A DNA stretch of 64,000 bases, taken from the NCBI GenBank assembly GCA_023055505.1, contig JALIRH010000001.1:9302467-9366466 (forward strand), written 5' to 3'. The DNA is from Callipepla californica brunnescens. Its lineage: Eukaryota > Chordata > Aves > Galliformes > Odontophoridae. Made by a program: the position numbers and the translations under genes. Each line of letters starts with the position of its first letter. The stretch's first letter is position 1. The notes below the pieces were generated by a model. That model was not told the origin of the DNA. It was given only the letters and a program-made list of their open reading frames with translations, and searched no databases. Below are positions 15,001-24,714 of the stretch, in pieces.

Positions 15001-18000
15001 CTAATATCTGGGTTAAATTACTTCTTAGGCAATAGAAGTAGCTTATCATGTTTGTGAAATATCCCAGATCCTCTCAAATTGTAACACCCATCAAAAGACA
15101 GATCTGAGTGCTACTAGAGACAGGTCTCACTCTCTTCACAGACGGCTTCTACTCCGTGGTCCTCAATGCCACTTCCCTCTTGGATTTGTTTTCTAAGGGA
15201 AGAGAAGTTCCATGCCACAAGTTTGCATGGCTTGCACAGAATTTTCCTCGCTACATTTCAGTAACATGCCACTAGAAAGCCATCAGGAACCACAATGATC
15301 TGGTATATAAAACTGAGGGACGGTCATCCCTGCAACCACAGTTGCCTGTTCCTGAAAATGCTTGAACAGATGAGCAAACTGACCTGGGAGTTAGTTCTCC
15401 TACAAGGAGAAATACAATTACAGTAAAATTAAGTGGGGTGACTCCCACATTTCCCTTCATCTTGTAGGATAACAGGACATCCTGCAACCCTTCCACGCTA
15501 ACTAAACGAGCACACTCTTCAAAGAATCAACAACGGATGTAATCCAGGGTTATCAAGCAGATTTTTTCTTCAGCTTTCTTCACAATGAAAAACTGTAACA
15601 CAGGTTTACTGATATCTCCTGTGGCCTTAGTGAAGGGCCAATTATGCCAGGTTTTACTATGGTGTGTCAGACCATTACATTCTCTTTGGCAATTCTGAAT
15701 GCACCATAAGGTTAACTAAATAATGACAATGTATTGATACATACACACCGTAACACTTCCTTAAGGGCAGACGTGGTCTATCCAGAGGCAAACAAAATGA
15801 ACAAAATAACATCACACCTCTCATGTAATCTGGCACCAGACACAACGTGACTGCAGAAGTCATTTTAAAAGAAAAGCAGATAGGTAGAGGAGTGAATTGG
15901 ATGCAATTTTAACTATCATATAAACAGAACCTTGAAAGTGTTTTATAACCTGAAGTAAAAAAAATAGCGAGGCAAAGATAAATGCAATGGCAGATGCAAT
16001 GCAATGCAATGTCACAATACTTCACATCCACAGTAGCAGTGCTGCAGGCTGGCTGCTACACGTCACCATACACTCTGACTACCAGCACCCAAGGAGGAGA
16101 TGGAAATAACATGGCTTTTTTACTGTGGTCTTTGAAACAATTGCATTTTATTCATTTTAACAGCAGTTGGATTTATAGTACAGCCAGAAGGATAGATGCT
16201 TGCCATTATGCAAAGGTATACTGCAATGGATTAGCTTAGAGAACTAAACACTTGGAGCATGAACAACACGCTGGGGACTGCTGATGTAAACAGGTAGGAG
16301 GACAAGATGACTGAAATGGTACACGTTTTTATAAATCCACCCTCTGGCAGCAGCATGCAAATAGGCTCTTTCACAGAACTGCGGCAGATCAAAGACTGGG
16401 GGGAGGCCTGAGAACCCTGATGAGGAGTATTACTGCCACTCTGGTCTAATATGGGATGGGAGGAATGCTAAAAGAGTATCCCGAGGTCAGCATGGGTGCT
16501 GGAAATTCTGAAATTCTGCCAGTCTGAATTCACAGAGGGTGAAATGAATGGTATGAGACTGGAATCGTGGGCTGAAATTCCCATGAAGGGCTGTACTGCC
16601 CCTTCAGCCTCATACTGGATGGGCAGAGAGGGCAGTGTCTGCCTCCCCAGCGTCCACACATTCCTTGCATGACCATTTATTAATATATCATTTATTTACT
16701 GTTCTTCAACGAGTAAATACCATAATCTGTAGTAAGACTTTTCCTTAGCACTTAGACCAGATTTTTCCTTCTGCAGTCCAAACTGTTTTTTCTAAGACTA
16801 TATGTTACATATTATTCCTTTCCTCCACATATATTGACTTGTAACTTATAAATGGTGCCCACATTCCCCAGCGAGCATTTCCTACTGTACTCTTCAGTCA
16901 TCCTACAAGCTTGTGGTGAGGTTCCAGAGTAACATCCTGAGGGGCCTACATGAGTGGATAACGCTACCCAACACATGATTCTGGGAAAAGGAAGACAATC
17001 TGCAAATTCTGGACACAGTTAAGAGCTTCTGACTGCATGAGCCATCTGCTCCCAAATATTCGGTGAAGAAAGTATGACAGCCCATGTATGACACAGAAGT
17101 TCCCTGCAAAAATTAACTCTTTGATACACACAACAGCAGTTAAAAAGCTGCTACTCCAAGGGAGTCATCGGACAAAATGAAGAAATATGCTAAAAGATTC
17201 AGACTAAAATGTTAAGAGGCACACAAAACCTTAAGCCTACAACAAGGCCTGCTTTTTCTGGACAGTCCAGATTGCACACCTGTTATTCTTCAGAATGAAA
17301 CTAGACATTGCTGCTACTCAGACTATTAATCCCATAACGTTAAATGACTACAACAGAGTACTGCTTGCACCAGTTTCTCTCCTCCCCACCCTCCATCATG
17401 TAGCTCGTCATGATGGCTATATGAATGGAGAGATGCTCCAACCTCCCGTGTCAGTGTCCCACATGATCATTTGAAAACAGACTCTGATGTGTCATCTTAA
17501 TAAGCGAGCACTCCCGATCTTCCTTTTTTTTTTCTTTTTTTCCAATTTAAATATTATAAAGCCACCACTATGATCCTCCAAGCCCACCCTGGGACCCTCT
17601 CCTCACGATTCAACTCCACAAAAGTTTTCGCACAGATCTGTTCAGGATAAACAATCACATTTTCAACACTCCTTCCTACAGCTGTTCTTCACTCACATTG
17701 TGCGTGAATCTGTGCCGAGCACAATGTCCTACTCTTTGCTTTCCAGTAAAGTACTTTCTTTAGTTATTCCCAAACATCCTGCTTCATATTAGCACAAAAC
17801 CAGCGCTTCCAAATACTTCGTGAAAGAAGACAGCCCTGCTCCCCGAAATAGGTTTGCATGCATGATATGTCCACCTTCAACAAGCTCTGAAAACCTGCTT
17901 AAGTACTAAAAAACCTCTGTAAGTTTTCAGATGCTGCCACGTGGGACGCACAGCACAGACCCACGCTCCTGTACCTCGCAGGGATGTAATGGGGACAGAA

Positions 18001-18680
18001 TTTCAGGGCTCTCCATCTCTCTCGCTGTCCTAGAGTGCAAATTCTGCTGCAGTTCTACACCTTCCCACCCTGGGGCAGCCAGGTGGTGCTTCTCACAGGG
18101 GACTGCCATTAGTGCGAGCTGCTGTCTGCAGGTCAAGGACAGGCAAGCAGGTGCTGTCACAGAGCCCTGCCCACCATGCAGCTGCATGTCAGCATGCCCA
18201 ACTCTGCCCAGTTTCTTTCTCAGCGCGCGTACGCTCTGCGAGGACCGAACTCACGTTTTCGTGCTTCATGTGCTTGAGGAGACGCAGCTCTCGGTAGGCT
18301 CTCTTGGCGAGGATCTGGGACTGGAAGGGGCGGTACAGCTTCTTAATGGCCACTTTGGTGCCGCTTCTTCGATCCACGGCGGAGCTTCAGGGGGAGCACA
18401 ACAGCGCTGTGTGCGCGGGGCGGAGCGGTGTGCCCGGCACAAACACAGCCCAGCCCAGGGCGTCCCGCTCCAGGGCGCGGCCCGGGACCGCCATCCCGGC
18501 CCCCCCACCCCCGGAGCGTCCCCTCCATCCCACGTTGGGCGCAGCCCGGCCCCTTCCCGCTCACCACACGGTCCCGTAGGCACCGGAGCCCACGGGCTGC
18601 AGGTCCCGGTAGCGGTCCCGCACTTCCCAGAGGGTTTTGGTGATCTCCTGCCGGTAGAAGCCGTTCTTGGGGGAGGACAT
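17..18680 (-). CDS. MAPK12: MAPK12 (p38 gamma MAP kinase), 5' half: coding exons 1-6 of 12
   Basis: Stress-activated Ser/Thr kinase acting downstream of MKK3/MKK6 in cytoplasm and nucleus, prominent in muscle in other vertebrates (family knowledge). Exons on the minus strand: 18565-18680, 18255-18384, 9108-9166, 6241-6352, 613-642 and 17-64. They give 165 continuous codons with correct phases and GT-AG borders, and their sizes (116, 130, 59, 112, 30, 48) match the p38 pattern. Visible are the glycine-rich loop GSGAYG, catalytic Lys53 in VAIKK, gatekeeper Met106 in VMPFMGTD, and HRDLKPGN across exons 5-6. [16 protein letters not shown] and [16 protein letters not shown] are gamma-type rather than alpha or beta. 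The start ATG lies in a GC-rich island with G at -3. Activation loop, C-lobe, PDZ-binding tail and 3' UTR lie past the left edge. MAPK11 follows in tandem on the same strand. Confidence 0.96.
613..642 (-). CDS. MAPK12: MAPK12 coding exon 5 (30-bp microexon)
   Basis: Residues 140-149, [10 protein letters not shown], giving the H and R of the HRD catalytic loop. The acceptor follows TTTTGCAG and the donor is GTAAGC. The 30-bp size is the invariant p38 exon 5 size. Serine replaces alanine in the common YIHSAGIIHR. Confidence 0.93.
2150..2605 (-). mobile_element. CR1 LINE fragment, reverse orientation
   Basis: On the minus strand this reads as the 3' part of a chicken-repeat-1 LINE. Recognisable pieces on the plus strand include the AGCAGGTTGCCCAGG segment, CTCCAAGGATGGAGGCAACC, the TTTTTTCTCTTGTGGTGAG stretch and the CCTGTCAACAGGCACC block, in the order expected for an inverted CR1. 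It is diverged and sits inside MAPK12 intron 4. Confidence 0.8.
6241..6352 (-). CDS. MAPK12: MAPK12 coding exon 4
   Basis: 112 bp, residues 102-139. It contains gatekeeper Met106 and hinge PFMGTDL, then [20 protein letters not shown]. The acceptor is TTCTTAAG. The donor GTTTGC is a poor match to consensus, but length and phase fit exactly. Confidence 0.93.
9108..9166 (-). CDS. MAPK12: MAPK12 coding exon 3
   Basis: 59 bp, residues 83-101 plus two bases of Phe102, reading [19 protein letters not shown]. The acceptor follows TTATTTTCAG and the donor is GTAAGT at 9107. Isoleucine replaces the more usual leucine in VIGLL. Confidence 0.93.
9728..9850 (+). mobile_element. CR1 LINE fragment, forward orientation
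   Basis: Matches the CR1 3' ORF region: GTTAGATGTTAAGAAGAAAT followed by TTCTTTACTCGGAGGGTGGTG, then a GCACAGCTGCCCAAAGAAGC block. Short and truncated at both ends, in MAPK12 intron 2. Confidence 0.8.
18255..18384 (-). CDS. MAPK12: MAPK12 coding exon 2
   Basis: 130 bp, residues 39-82, carrying VAIKK (catalytic Lys53), KLYRPFQS, and the alphaC helix region [16 protein letters not shown]. The acceptor AG is at 18386-18385 and the donor is GTGAGT at 18254. Confidence 0.95.
18385..18564 (-). other. MAPK12 intron 1, 180 bp, GC-rich
   Basis: Very short, GC-rich intron between exons 1 and 2, with donor GTGAGC and acceptor CCCTGAAG. It lies inside the promoter CpG-rich island, unlike intron 2 of about 9 kb. 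The acceptor has only a weak pyrimidine tract. Confidence 0.9.
18565..18680 (-). CDS. MAPK12: MAPK12 coding exon 1
   Basis: Encodes residues 1-38 plus two bases of Cys39, starting [12 protein letters not shown] and ending in GSGAYGTV, the glycine-rich ATP loop. The donor is GTGAGC at 18564. The N-terminus is three residues shorter than human p38 gamma. The next intron is only 180 bp (18385-18564). Confidence 0.95.
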
Positions 18681-18869
18681 AGCGCGCGGCCCCGGCCGCC
18701 ACCTCCAACAAAGAGCGCGGGGACGGAGCGCCGCGCCGCGCTGAGCTGCGCTGAGCGACACGAGGGGCCGGGCTTGGCCGCGCTCCCTCCCGCCCGGCCC
18801 TGCCCCGCTCCCCGGCAGCGCCGTGCTGGGCCGGGCCGTGCTGTGCCCGTGTGGCAGCCGCTCAGCCTC

Positions 18870-18985
18870 GTAGATTCGTACAGTCACCGAGGCTGGAGGA
18901 GACCTTCGAGGTCATCCGCTCCAGCCGTCCACCTGTCGCCCGCAGCGCCCTCTGAACCACGTCCCTCAGCTCGCCCCTGTGTCTG
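18870..18985 (-). mobile_element. CR1 LINE 3' fragment at the MAPK12 promoter, reverse orientation
   Basis: Reads as the inverted 3' end of a CR1: AGGCTGGAGGAGACCTTCGA then GGTCATCCGCTCCAGCCGTC, and further on GAACCACGTCCCTCAG, the usual inverted CR1 order. It is unusually GC-rich and lies about 190 bp upstream of the MAPK12 start codon, at the edge of the CpG island. Confidence 0.72.
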
Positions 18986-19299
18986 CACGGAAAGGGGTGC
19001 GAGGCTTCTGCTGCGCCGCTCCACATCCATCTGTTCCTTCGGGCACACTTGTGTTTGTGGAGCTGGGGGGTGATGTGTGTTCTGCAAAGCTGAAAGTACT
19101 TCCCCAGCTCCATGAAATCGGCCTTGGTGGGGGCAGCTGGAGCCGGGAGTGGGAGCTGGCAGGAGTTTGGCTAAGTGATGAGACCAGGGCTCCCTGCAGG
19201 CCCAGCGTGCTGTGCTGGGCATTATACTGGGGTAAACTGAGAGTCCTTGCTGTGGAGCTGAGCTGGTATGCCCCAGCCTTCATCTGGGTGCGGGCACCC
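18986..19299. other. Intergenic, upstream of MAPK12, nothing recognised
   Basis: GC-rich unique-looking sequence between two CR1 fragments. Open frames run through it, but none shows a domain or a splice context. Confidence 0.5.
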
Positions 19300-19670
19300 T
19301 GGGCTTGTTCAGCCTGGAGATCTCATTGTGGCGTTTCAGTACTTGAAGGGAGCGTATGAACAGGAGGAAGAGATGACATCTTATGTGCTCTGGTAGTGAG
19401 AGGACAAGGGGGAATGGCTTTAAACTACGAGAGGAGAGGTTTAGGTTACATGTTCTCTGCTTCATTCTGAGTATGGTGAGGCACTGGCACAGCTGCCCAG
19501 AGAAGCTGTGGTGCCCCATCCCTGGAGATGCTCAAAGCCAGACTGGATGGGCCTGGGCAGCTGAGCTGCTGTGGGGCAGCCTGCTCATGGCAGGGGCTTG
19601 GAACTAGGTGGTATTTAAGGTCCTCTCCAACCCAGGCTGCTCTGTGGTGTGGCTCTTGCAGTCTGGATTC
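19300..19670 (+). mobile_element. CR1 LINE fragment, forward orientation
   Basis: Good match to the CR1 3' region in order: TGTTCAGCCTGGAGATCTCA, CAGTACTTGAAGGGAGC, AGGACAAGGGGGAATGGC, GCCCAGAGAAGCTGTGG, CATCCCTGGAGATGCTCAA, and a 3' end near CTCTCCAACCCAGGCTGC. About 370 bp, 5'-truncated as is typical. Confidence 0.9.
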
Positions 19671-22303
19671 CTCTGTCAGTGCTTTGGATGTGGTAAGATG
19701 CGGCTGATTTTTACACTGAACTGTTAAGGGATATAAAGTAAAAAATAGAAATGGAAAGAGGAAGAAATGAGAGTTATAGGCAGTGGAGAATAACTGCCTT
19801 TAGTTGTAATCATATAGGCCACTGAAGTGTCGTACTGCATCAAATGGTATTCTGCTGGTAAGCTGGAGCAGTGAAATGCATGGTGGCTGTGACAAGCAGT
19901 GGGACAAGCTGCATTTATAAGGACACAAGCAGCAGGGCCAGCAGCAGCAGCCATGGGCAGTGACAGGGACAGCAGCAGGGTGGGGGCAGTCCAGCTGCCG
20001 GGCCAGGGCTGTGCAACCACAGCTTCCTGCAGCTCTGCGTGTGCAGAGATGTCTGCAGGCAGGAGGCAGTGGATGAGCAAGTGGTCTGTGCATCTCTGGA
20101 GTGGTATGAAGCAGTTCAAACAACTGCTTACAACCCCCACGGTCTTGTATTTCCATAGCAAATAGGCCTGGTTGGCATGTGTAAGGCAAGGAACTGCTTT
20201 TAAATATGTTCTGTGTTTTCTCTGTGCACATACAACTAGAATTCTTGCCCTTTGTTTGATCTGGCTTCAGCCCTGAGCAATGTTGCTGAGGTTGGGTAAT
20301 TCAGGCTTGCTGTCACTAGAGTTCAGTTTGTGGCTTAGCTGGGAAGGGGCGATGTGGCCTTGTGTGTCACTGCTCAGTTCCAGCAAGCAGCCTCCCACGG
20401 CTGACATGTCAGGTGCAAACACATCCTTCCACCACACAGGTGCTCTCCAGTGCTGCTCTCTGCTGATATGTGACCCTGTGTTTGTGACATCAGAAAGCAG
20501 CCTTCTGACACTTGGCACATAGTTCTTGTGTCAGTTAGGCCAATGGTACACATTGGCTTTTCAAATCAGCCATCCCTGCAGTGTTTTCTTGTTTGCTTAT
20601 TAAGTTTACGACGTAGCTTTTTTGCAGTGTTTGGCATTCAGATGATGGCTGGGTACAGTATGGACCAGGCAAGAGCTGAGCAGCTCTTTATAATCTCTCC
20701 AGGGTCTGATAACTGTGCACGCTTCAGACTGGACCTGAGACTTCAGTACTGGAGAAGCAGCCCTGTGAGAGAGCAGTGGAAAGCTAACCGCGATTTCCTG
20801 AGGAGTTCTGCAGAGGAAGAGCAATTACAGAGCCTGGTGAGAGGGCTGCATGGTAACTGCTCTGCACAAACTGTCTATTAACGGTGGCAAAGTGGCACAG
20901 CATCGTTTGTCAGGACAGAAAAGTACAGGCAGGCCTCTTTCCATCACCACCTTCAAAAAGTAGCCTGATCCTGTCTGCTTGTGTGTGTTGGTGTGGAAGA
21001 AGCAGCAGCAAGTGTTCTGCAGTCATTTGGTGGTTGTTCCTCTGACCTCTGAGCAGGGTGCTTGAGCTCCACTGGATGTGACACAGAGGAGGGCTGGGGG
21101 CTCAGCCATGAGTGTGCTCTCCAGTAAGCCAGTAGGAGTAATCATGTACTGCCTAGGTGTTTTTTATTTTTGTTCTCTTCAGTTAGGCACTTCATTTGTT
21201 CAAGATGTTGAGTGAGGTGTTACAGCAGTGCTTACTGCCCCTGTTATCTCTGAGTGCTGGCGGTGGGGTGGAAGAAGCAAAGCCATGTGTAGAGATAGCA
21301 GACTGGTACGTATAGAACAGCTGCCTGTCGCACACTCATGACTCCATCCTCAGCTCCTGCCTAAAGGTCCTCTTCTTACTGATTCCTGCAATAAACTGAT
21401 GTGTGGGGAGCTGGTGGTTTTAAACTCTCACAGGTTTTCAGCCTGAGATCTTACTGTGCAGTATAATGAAGCGAGTATGAAATAGAATGCCTTATCTTAG
21501 TGCTAATCTACAGATTGTTACTCTATGAGGAGCAAAGTACGCAGCAGAGGCTGCCAGTTGTGGCAGGTGTAATGTATATTTGTCTCACGGCTGCCACTGA
21601 GATTCACTATTTACCACATTTGCTATCCTTTGTGATCAATCTGGAGCCTAAAAGGAGCAGCTAAAACCTCTGTACAGCTGCACATGTTAATTGGTGGCAA
21701 TAATTGAAGCTGAGGGGCTATGCGAGCGCAAAATGAAGCATCTGTATGCACGCAGGATTGAAGCCTAATTGAACAGCTTCGCTCATTATGTAGAAATTTT
21801 CTGTATAATGGATTGGTTGGAAGATCAGCATTAGTATAGGAAGCTCACAAGATATCCGCTCCTTAACTTAGACCCCTTTGTGCATATCAGCTCTATATTT
21901 TATACAGCAGCAGCAGGGTCAATGACGGCTGCATTAGTGCAGCTTTCTGACCCTCCTGATACTAGCCACATCAAATCCTTGTGCTTTTGTCTTTGCCTAC
22001 TTACACACGTCCCATTTAGTGAAGCGCACAGCGCTCAGGACTGAAAGCCCATCAGTGTCAGACTGATAAATGAATGCCACTTGGTAGGCATGCTTTGCAA
22101 GAGCAGGCTGAGTTCCTGAGAACCAGCTGCACTCTGTCTGCAGACACGGGCACCAACAAGCAGCTCCTTCAAAGGGTGTGGAGGTGCTGCCCTTCGTTCT
22201 TTCCCAGTGAGACTGGGCTTGCTTTGCTTGAATTCCTTTTTGCTACTAATAAAAGAGATAATTTTATCCAACGTGCAGTGCATTTCTCTTTTAGTGAGAG
22301 CAG
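19671..22303. other. Intergenic stretch, no gene recognised
   Basis: About 2.6 kb without recognisable exons. A 117-codon plus frame at 20528-20881 is open but resembles no family I know and lacks supporting splice or poly(A) context. The part at about 21600-22030 is AT-rich, rich in homeodomain-type TAATTG cores, and may be conserved noncoding DNA (see findings). Confidence 0.55.
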
Positions 22304-22348
22304 ATTCGGTGATCACTAGAGGTCCCTTCCAACCCCTACAATTCAATG
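22304..22348 (+). mobile_element. CR1 3'-end scrap, forward orientation
   Basis: Short match to the CR1 tail: GATCACTAGAGGTCCCTTCC followed by AACCCCTACAATTCAATG. Too short for subfamily assignment. Confidence 0.6.
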
Positions 22349-22417
22349 GCCACGTTCTTTTATATGCTAGTCCTTGATTAAGAGATCAAAGACGCTAGGC
22401 CGCAAGCCTTGAGGTGC

Positions 22418-23168
22418 TGTGTGGTTTTATGATTTTTTTCTTATCAATATTCCACATCATAACATCCTGTGAGGCACCGGGAGTCAAAGAGCTAATGCTC
22501 TCAAGTCTGTGGACTGCCAAATGTCCGTGTACCTGGCTCTCCAAAGAGAAAAACAACTACATACCCCAGAGGACTTGCATTCCCCATTTCCACACAAAGG
22601 GAAAGAGAAAACTGCAGTCAGCGGTTTATGGGCTGGTTCAGCCCGGTTCCATGATGACGGGGTGCAGGGGACCCACAGACCCACTTCCTGCAAAAGGGGA
22701 AGGGAGAAAAGGGAAAAGGGAGATGGGCCTAAAATGGCGGCAATGATTTGAGGAGGAAAGCTAATTTACTAAATAAGTTATCAGAAAGCAAAATAACACA
22801 ATATGATACAACATAATTGGAATTGAAGCTAATACATCAAACAAAATGAGCAAGAGAGTGTGTCTCATAAACTGAAGGCCTTACCCTAAACATTGTAGGC
22901 AGCGAGCACCCGCTGCTGGGTCAATCCCCATAGGAAAGAGAGTGTCTCATGACACGCAGTCAGGTTTTATCTTTCCCTCTGAGCAGAAAAACGCAAAAAT
23001 ACAAAGCAATGCAATGTCCCCTGGGATACGTAGTTCTTCTCTCTGAGACAGGTATACCCATATCTGTTGATGATCCACGGTGCTGGAGCATTAACTCCTT
23101 AACTCTTCAGTGCACTACATGGTGTTATGATGTGGAACACCAATACCAAAAATCATAAAGCCATGACA
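22418..23168 (-). repeat. Endogenous retrovirus 3' LTR (minus orientation), about 751 bp
   Basis: On the minus strand it starts TGTCATGG at 23168, directly preceded by a purine run (23169-23184), and ends in ...CACA at about 22418. An A-rich GATAAAACC motif near 22970 could serve as the TATA-like element. The two LTR ends are imperfect inverted repeats of roughly 45 bp, both containing TTTATGATTTTT and TTCCACATCATAACA. It follows integrase debris, which supports a 3' LTR assignment. The subfamily is not assigned. Confidence 0.7.
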
Positions 23169-23184
23169 TTCCATCCCTTTTTCC
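23169..23184 (-). other. Retroviral polypurine tract
   Basis: The minus strand carries an almost all-purine run, GGAAAAAGGGATGGAA, ending exactly at the TG of the LTR. This is the expected position for the plus-strand primer of a retrovirus transcribed leftwards. Confidence 0.7.
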
Positions 23185-23236
23185 ACATCACTACATCATG
23201 TTGGATATATACATACAGAGGGTGGATTAACAAGCA

Positions 23237-23791
23237 TTAAGTACACACACACACACACACAACATATGTACATATATATGCATGGTATTTCTGATTGCAC
23301 TCCCCCAGCATCAAATTCCCTTGTGGTACACACTGGACATCCCCATTTTTCTCCATCACCCACCAAGTGGACCCAGGTCCCTGAGCAAAAACGGTTCCAC
23401 GGAGAGGTTTGCCCTTTCCAGAAGTGCAAAGGACCCTCACTGCTTTCCCCAACATGCTCCTTACATGTACCACAGGGACCTTATCTCCCTCTATGGTACG
23501 TGGGGAGCTGGACTGTGTAGGACCATTTTGATTGACTGAGCCTCTGGTGTTGAGCAGCCAGGAGGCTTCTGCCAGATTTTTCTCCCAGCACTTAAATGTC
23601 CCGCCACCCAGTGCTTTCAACGTGGTTTTTATAGTGCTCAATCTTTCCAGCAGCTGGAGCATGGTAGGAGATATGATACATCCATTCAACGCCGTGTTCT
23701 TTGGCCCAAATATCCACAAGTGAATTTTTGAAATGAATACCATTACCAGACGAGAGTTCGTGAGCTGTCTGCATGAGGAGCTGCGATACAT
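23237..23791 (-). pseudogene. Decayed retroviral pol fragment: integrase region
   Basis: Minus-strand debris of an avian endogenous retrovirus pol gene. Reading from 23791 downwards, one frame (23592-23774) carries part of the integrase catalytic core around an NG-x-HF segment. A second frame (to about 23300) carries the downstream integrase portion and the C-terminal domain with a WWV motif. The switch of frame near 23600-23640 indicates at least one frameshift, and further substitutions are likely. No gag, protease, reverse transcriptase or envelope is seen beside it. It is not expected to make a working enzyme. Confidence 0.72.
23241..23262. repeat. (CA)n microsatellite
   Basis: About ten uninterrupted AC/CA units lying between the retroviral integrase remnant and the polypurine tract. 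Confidence 0.95.
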
Positions 23792-23814
23792 AGATTAGTA
23801 GCTTCTGGTAGCAA

Positions 23815-23892
23815 TAGGAATGGGTGGACAGTTGGAGTAGATCATCTTGTAGGTCCTTTCCAACTTTGTGATTCTATGACTCGATGACTCTC
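23815..23892 (+). mobile_element. CR1 3' end, forward orientation
   Basis: CR1 tail including TAGATCATCTTGTAGGTCC and TTCCAACTTTGTGATTCTAT, finishing in short near-tandem ATTCTATG/ACTCGATG units, the usual CR1 3' terminal microrepeat. Confidence 0.88.
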
Positions 23893-23934
23893 TTCTGGGG
23901 TGTGCAGCTATAGAACAAAGGGCCACGTGCAGCA

Positions 23935-24175
23935 TCTGGAATGCTTAAGTTCTGTACTGATGCAAGGGAGAATTTCTTTATGGTCAGAGTGATGGAGCAC
24001 AGGCTTCCCAGAGAAGCTGTTGAGACTCCTTCTCCGGAAATAATCAAGACCCATCTGGATAGCTTTCTGTGCGATCTGCTGTTGGAAACCTGCTGTGGCA
24101 GGGCCTTGGATGCAAAGATCTCTAGAGGACCCTTCCAGCCCCTATAAGGATGGGATCTCCTCTGTAATTCCGTGA
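23935..24175 (+). mobile_element. CR1 LINE 3' fragment, forward orientation
   Basis: CR1 3' region: GGGAGAATTTCTTTATGGTC, GAGCACAGGCTTCCCAGAGA, and a tail ACCCTTCCAGCCCCTATAAG then ATTCCGTGATTCC. It lies between the integrase remnant and an upstream LTR-like block, so CR1s may have inserted into the provirus. Confidence 0.85.
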
Positions 24176-24429
24176 TTCCCTCCGTGACCCGCCATGGGAA
24201 GAGGTCTCTGGATCCGATGAAAATTCTGCAGGCCTTGCGACCGCTGCAACCCCTGCAACAGATGCTGAACTTGCTCTGTTCCCCATGACAAGCCTACGCT
24301 GTAGTTCAGGCAGAGAACATACCTGTGCCAGTAGCAGGGGAAGCACACGTGCTTTTCTCCACGGCAAAAATCCAACAGAAATGGCACCAGAGAGCACGGC
24401 TGGTGTCCAGCCAGGAGCTCCACCCCTCT

Positions 24430-24526
24430 TCCTCTGCCCGCCACAACATTAACTCTTTAACTCATATTGCTTTACATGATGTTCTGATGTGGAATACCGA
24501 CATCAGCAATCACAAAACCACAACAA
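24430..24526 (-). repeat. Second LTR-like 5' terminus (minus orientation)
   Basis: On the minus strand it begins TGTTGTGGTTTTGTGATT and includes ATTCCACATCAGAACATCAT and AAAGAGTTAATG. This parallels the first 80 bases or so of the LTR that starts at 23168, then diverges. It may be the 5' LTR of the same provirus or the start of a related one. The stretch 24176-24430 next to it is not otherwise recognised. Confidence 0.5.
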
Positions 24527-24714
24527 TCTGAGATCTCCTCCTAGGGGACGGGGCACTGACAAAGCAAGTGGAAGAAGGACACGAGCCCTGACCTTTCGGT
24601 GGTGACACTTGTCAGCCATGAGGGGCAGGTCTCCCTTTGAGGAAGATCTGCTGTGTTAACCAGGCAAGTGAACCATCAGGGAGAAACGTGTCGAGTACCT
24701 GAGCGAATTTGCTG

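Larger units (their letters stand above)
6353..18254 (-). other. MAPK12 introns 3 and 2
   Basis: About 2.8 kb (intron 3, 6353-9107) and 9.1 kb (intron 2, 9167-18254) of mostly AT-rich noncoding sequence around exon 3. The only repeat I can name is a short CR1 fragment at 9728-9850. A 166-codon minus frame at 12600-13100 has no recognisable domain. Nothing else stands out. Confidence 0.65.
18385..18870. promoter_or_regulatory. MAPK12 GC-rich promoter / CpG island
   Basis: Strongly GC- and CpG-rich block surrounding the MAPK12 start codon, with no obvious TATA box. This fits a dispersed CpG-island promoter firing on the minus strand from roughly 18700-18850. The transcription start itself is not determinable by eye. 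Confidence 0.7.

Noticed and set aside
17931..19073. 380-codon open frame on the plus strand
   Set aside because: It runs antisense to MAPK12 exons 1-2 through a CpG island, where stop codons are rare. Composition is Pro/Arg/Ser/Ala-rich with no domain.
20528..20881. 117-codon plus frame
   Set aside because: Resembles no family I know, and no poly(A) or splice signals fit around it.
23237..23791. A functional retroviral or domesticated integrase gene
   Set aside because: The homologous segments lie in different frames, and the rest of pol is missing.
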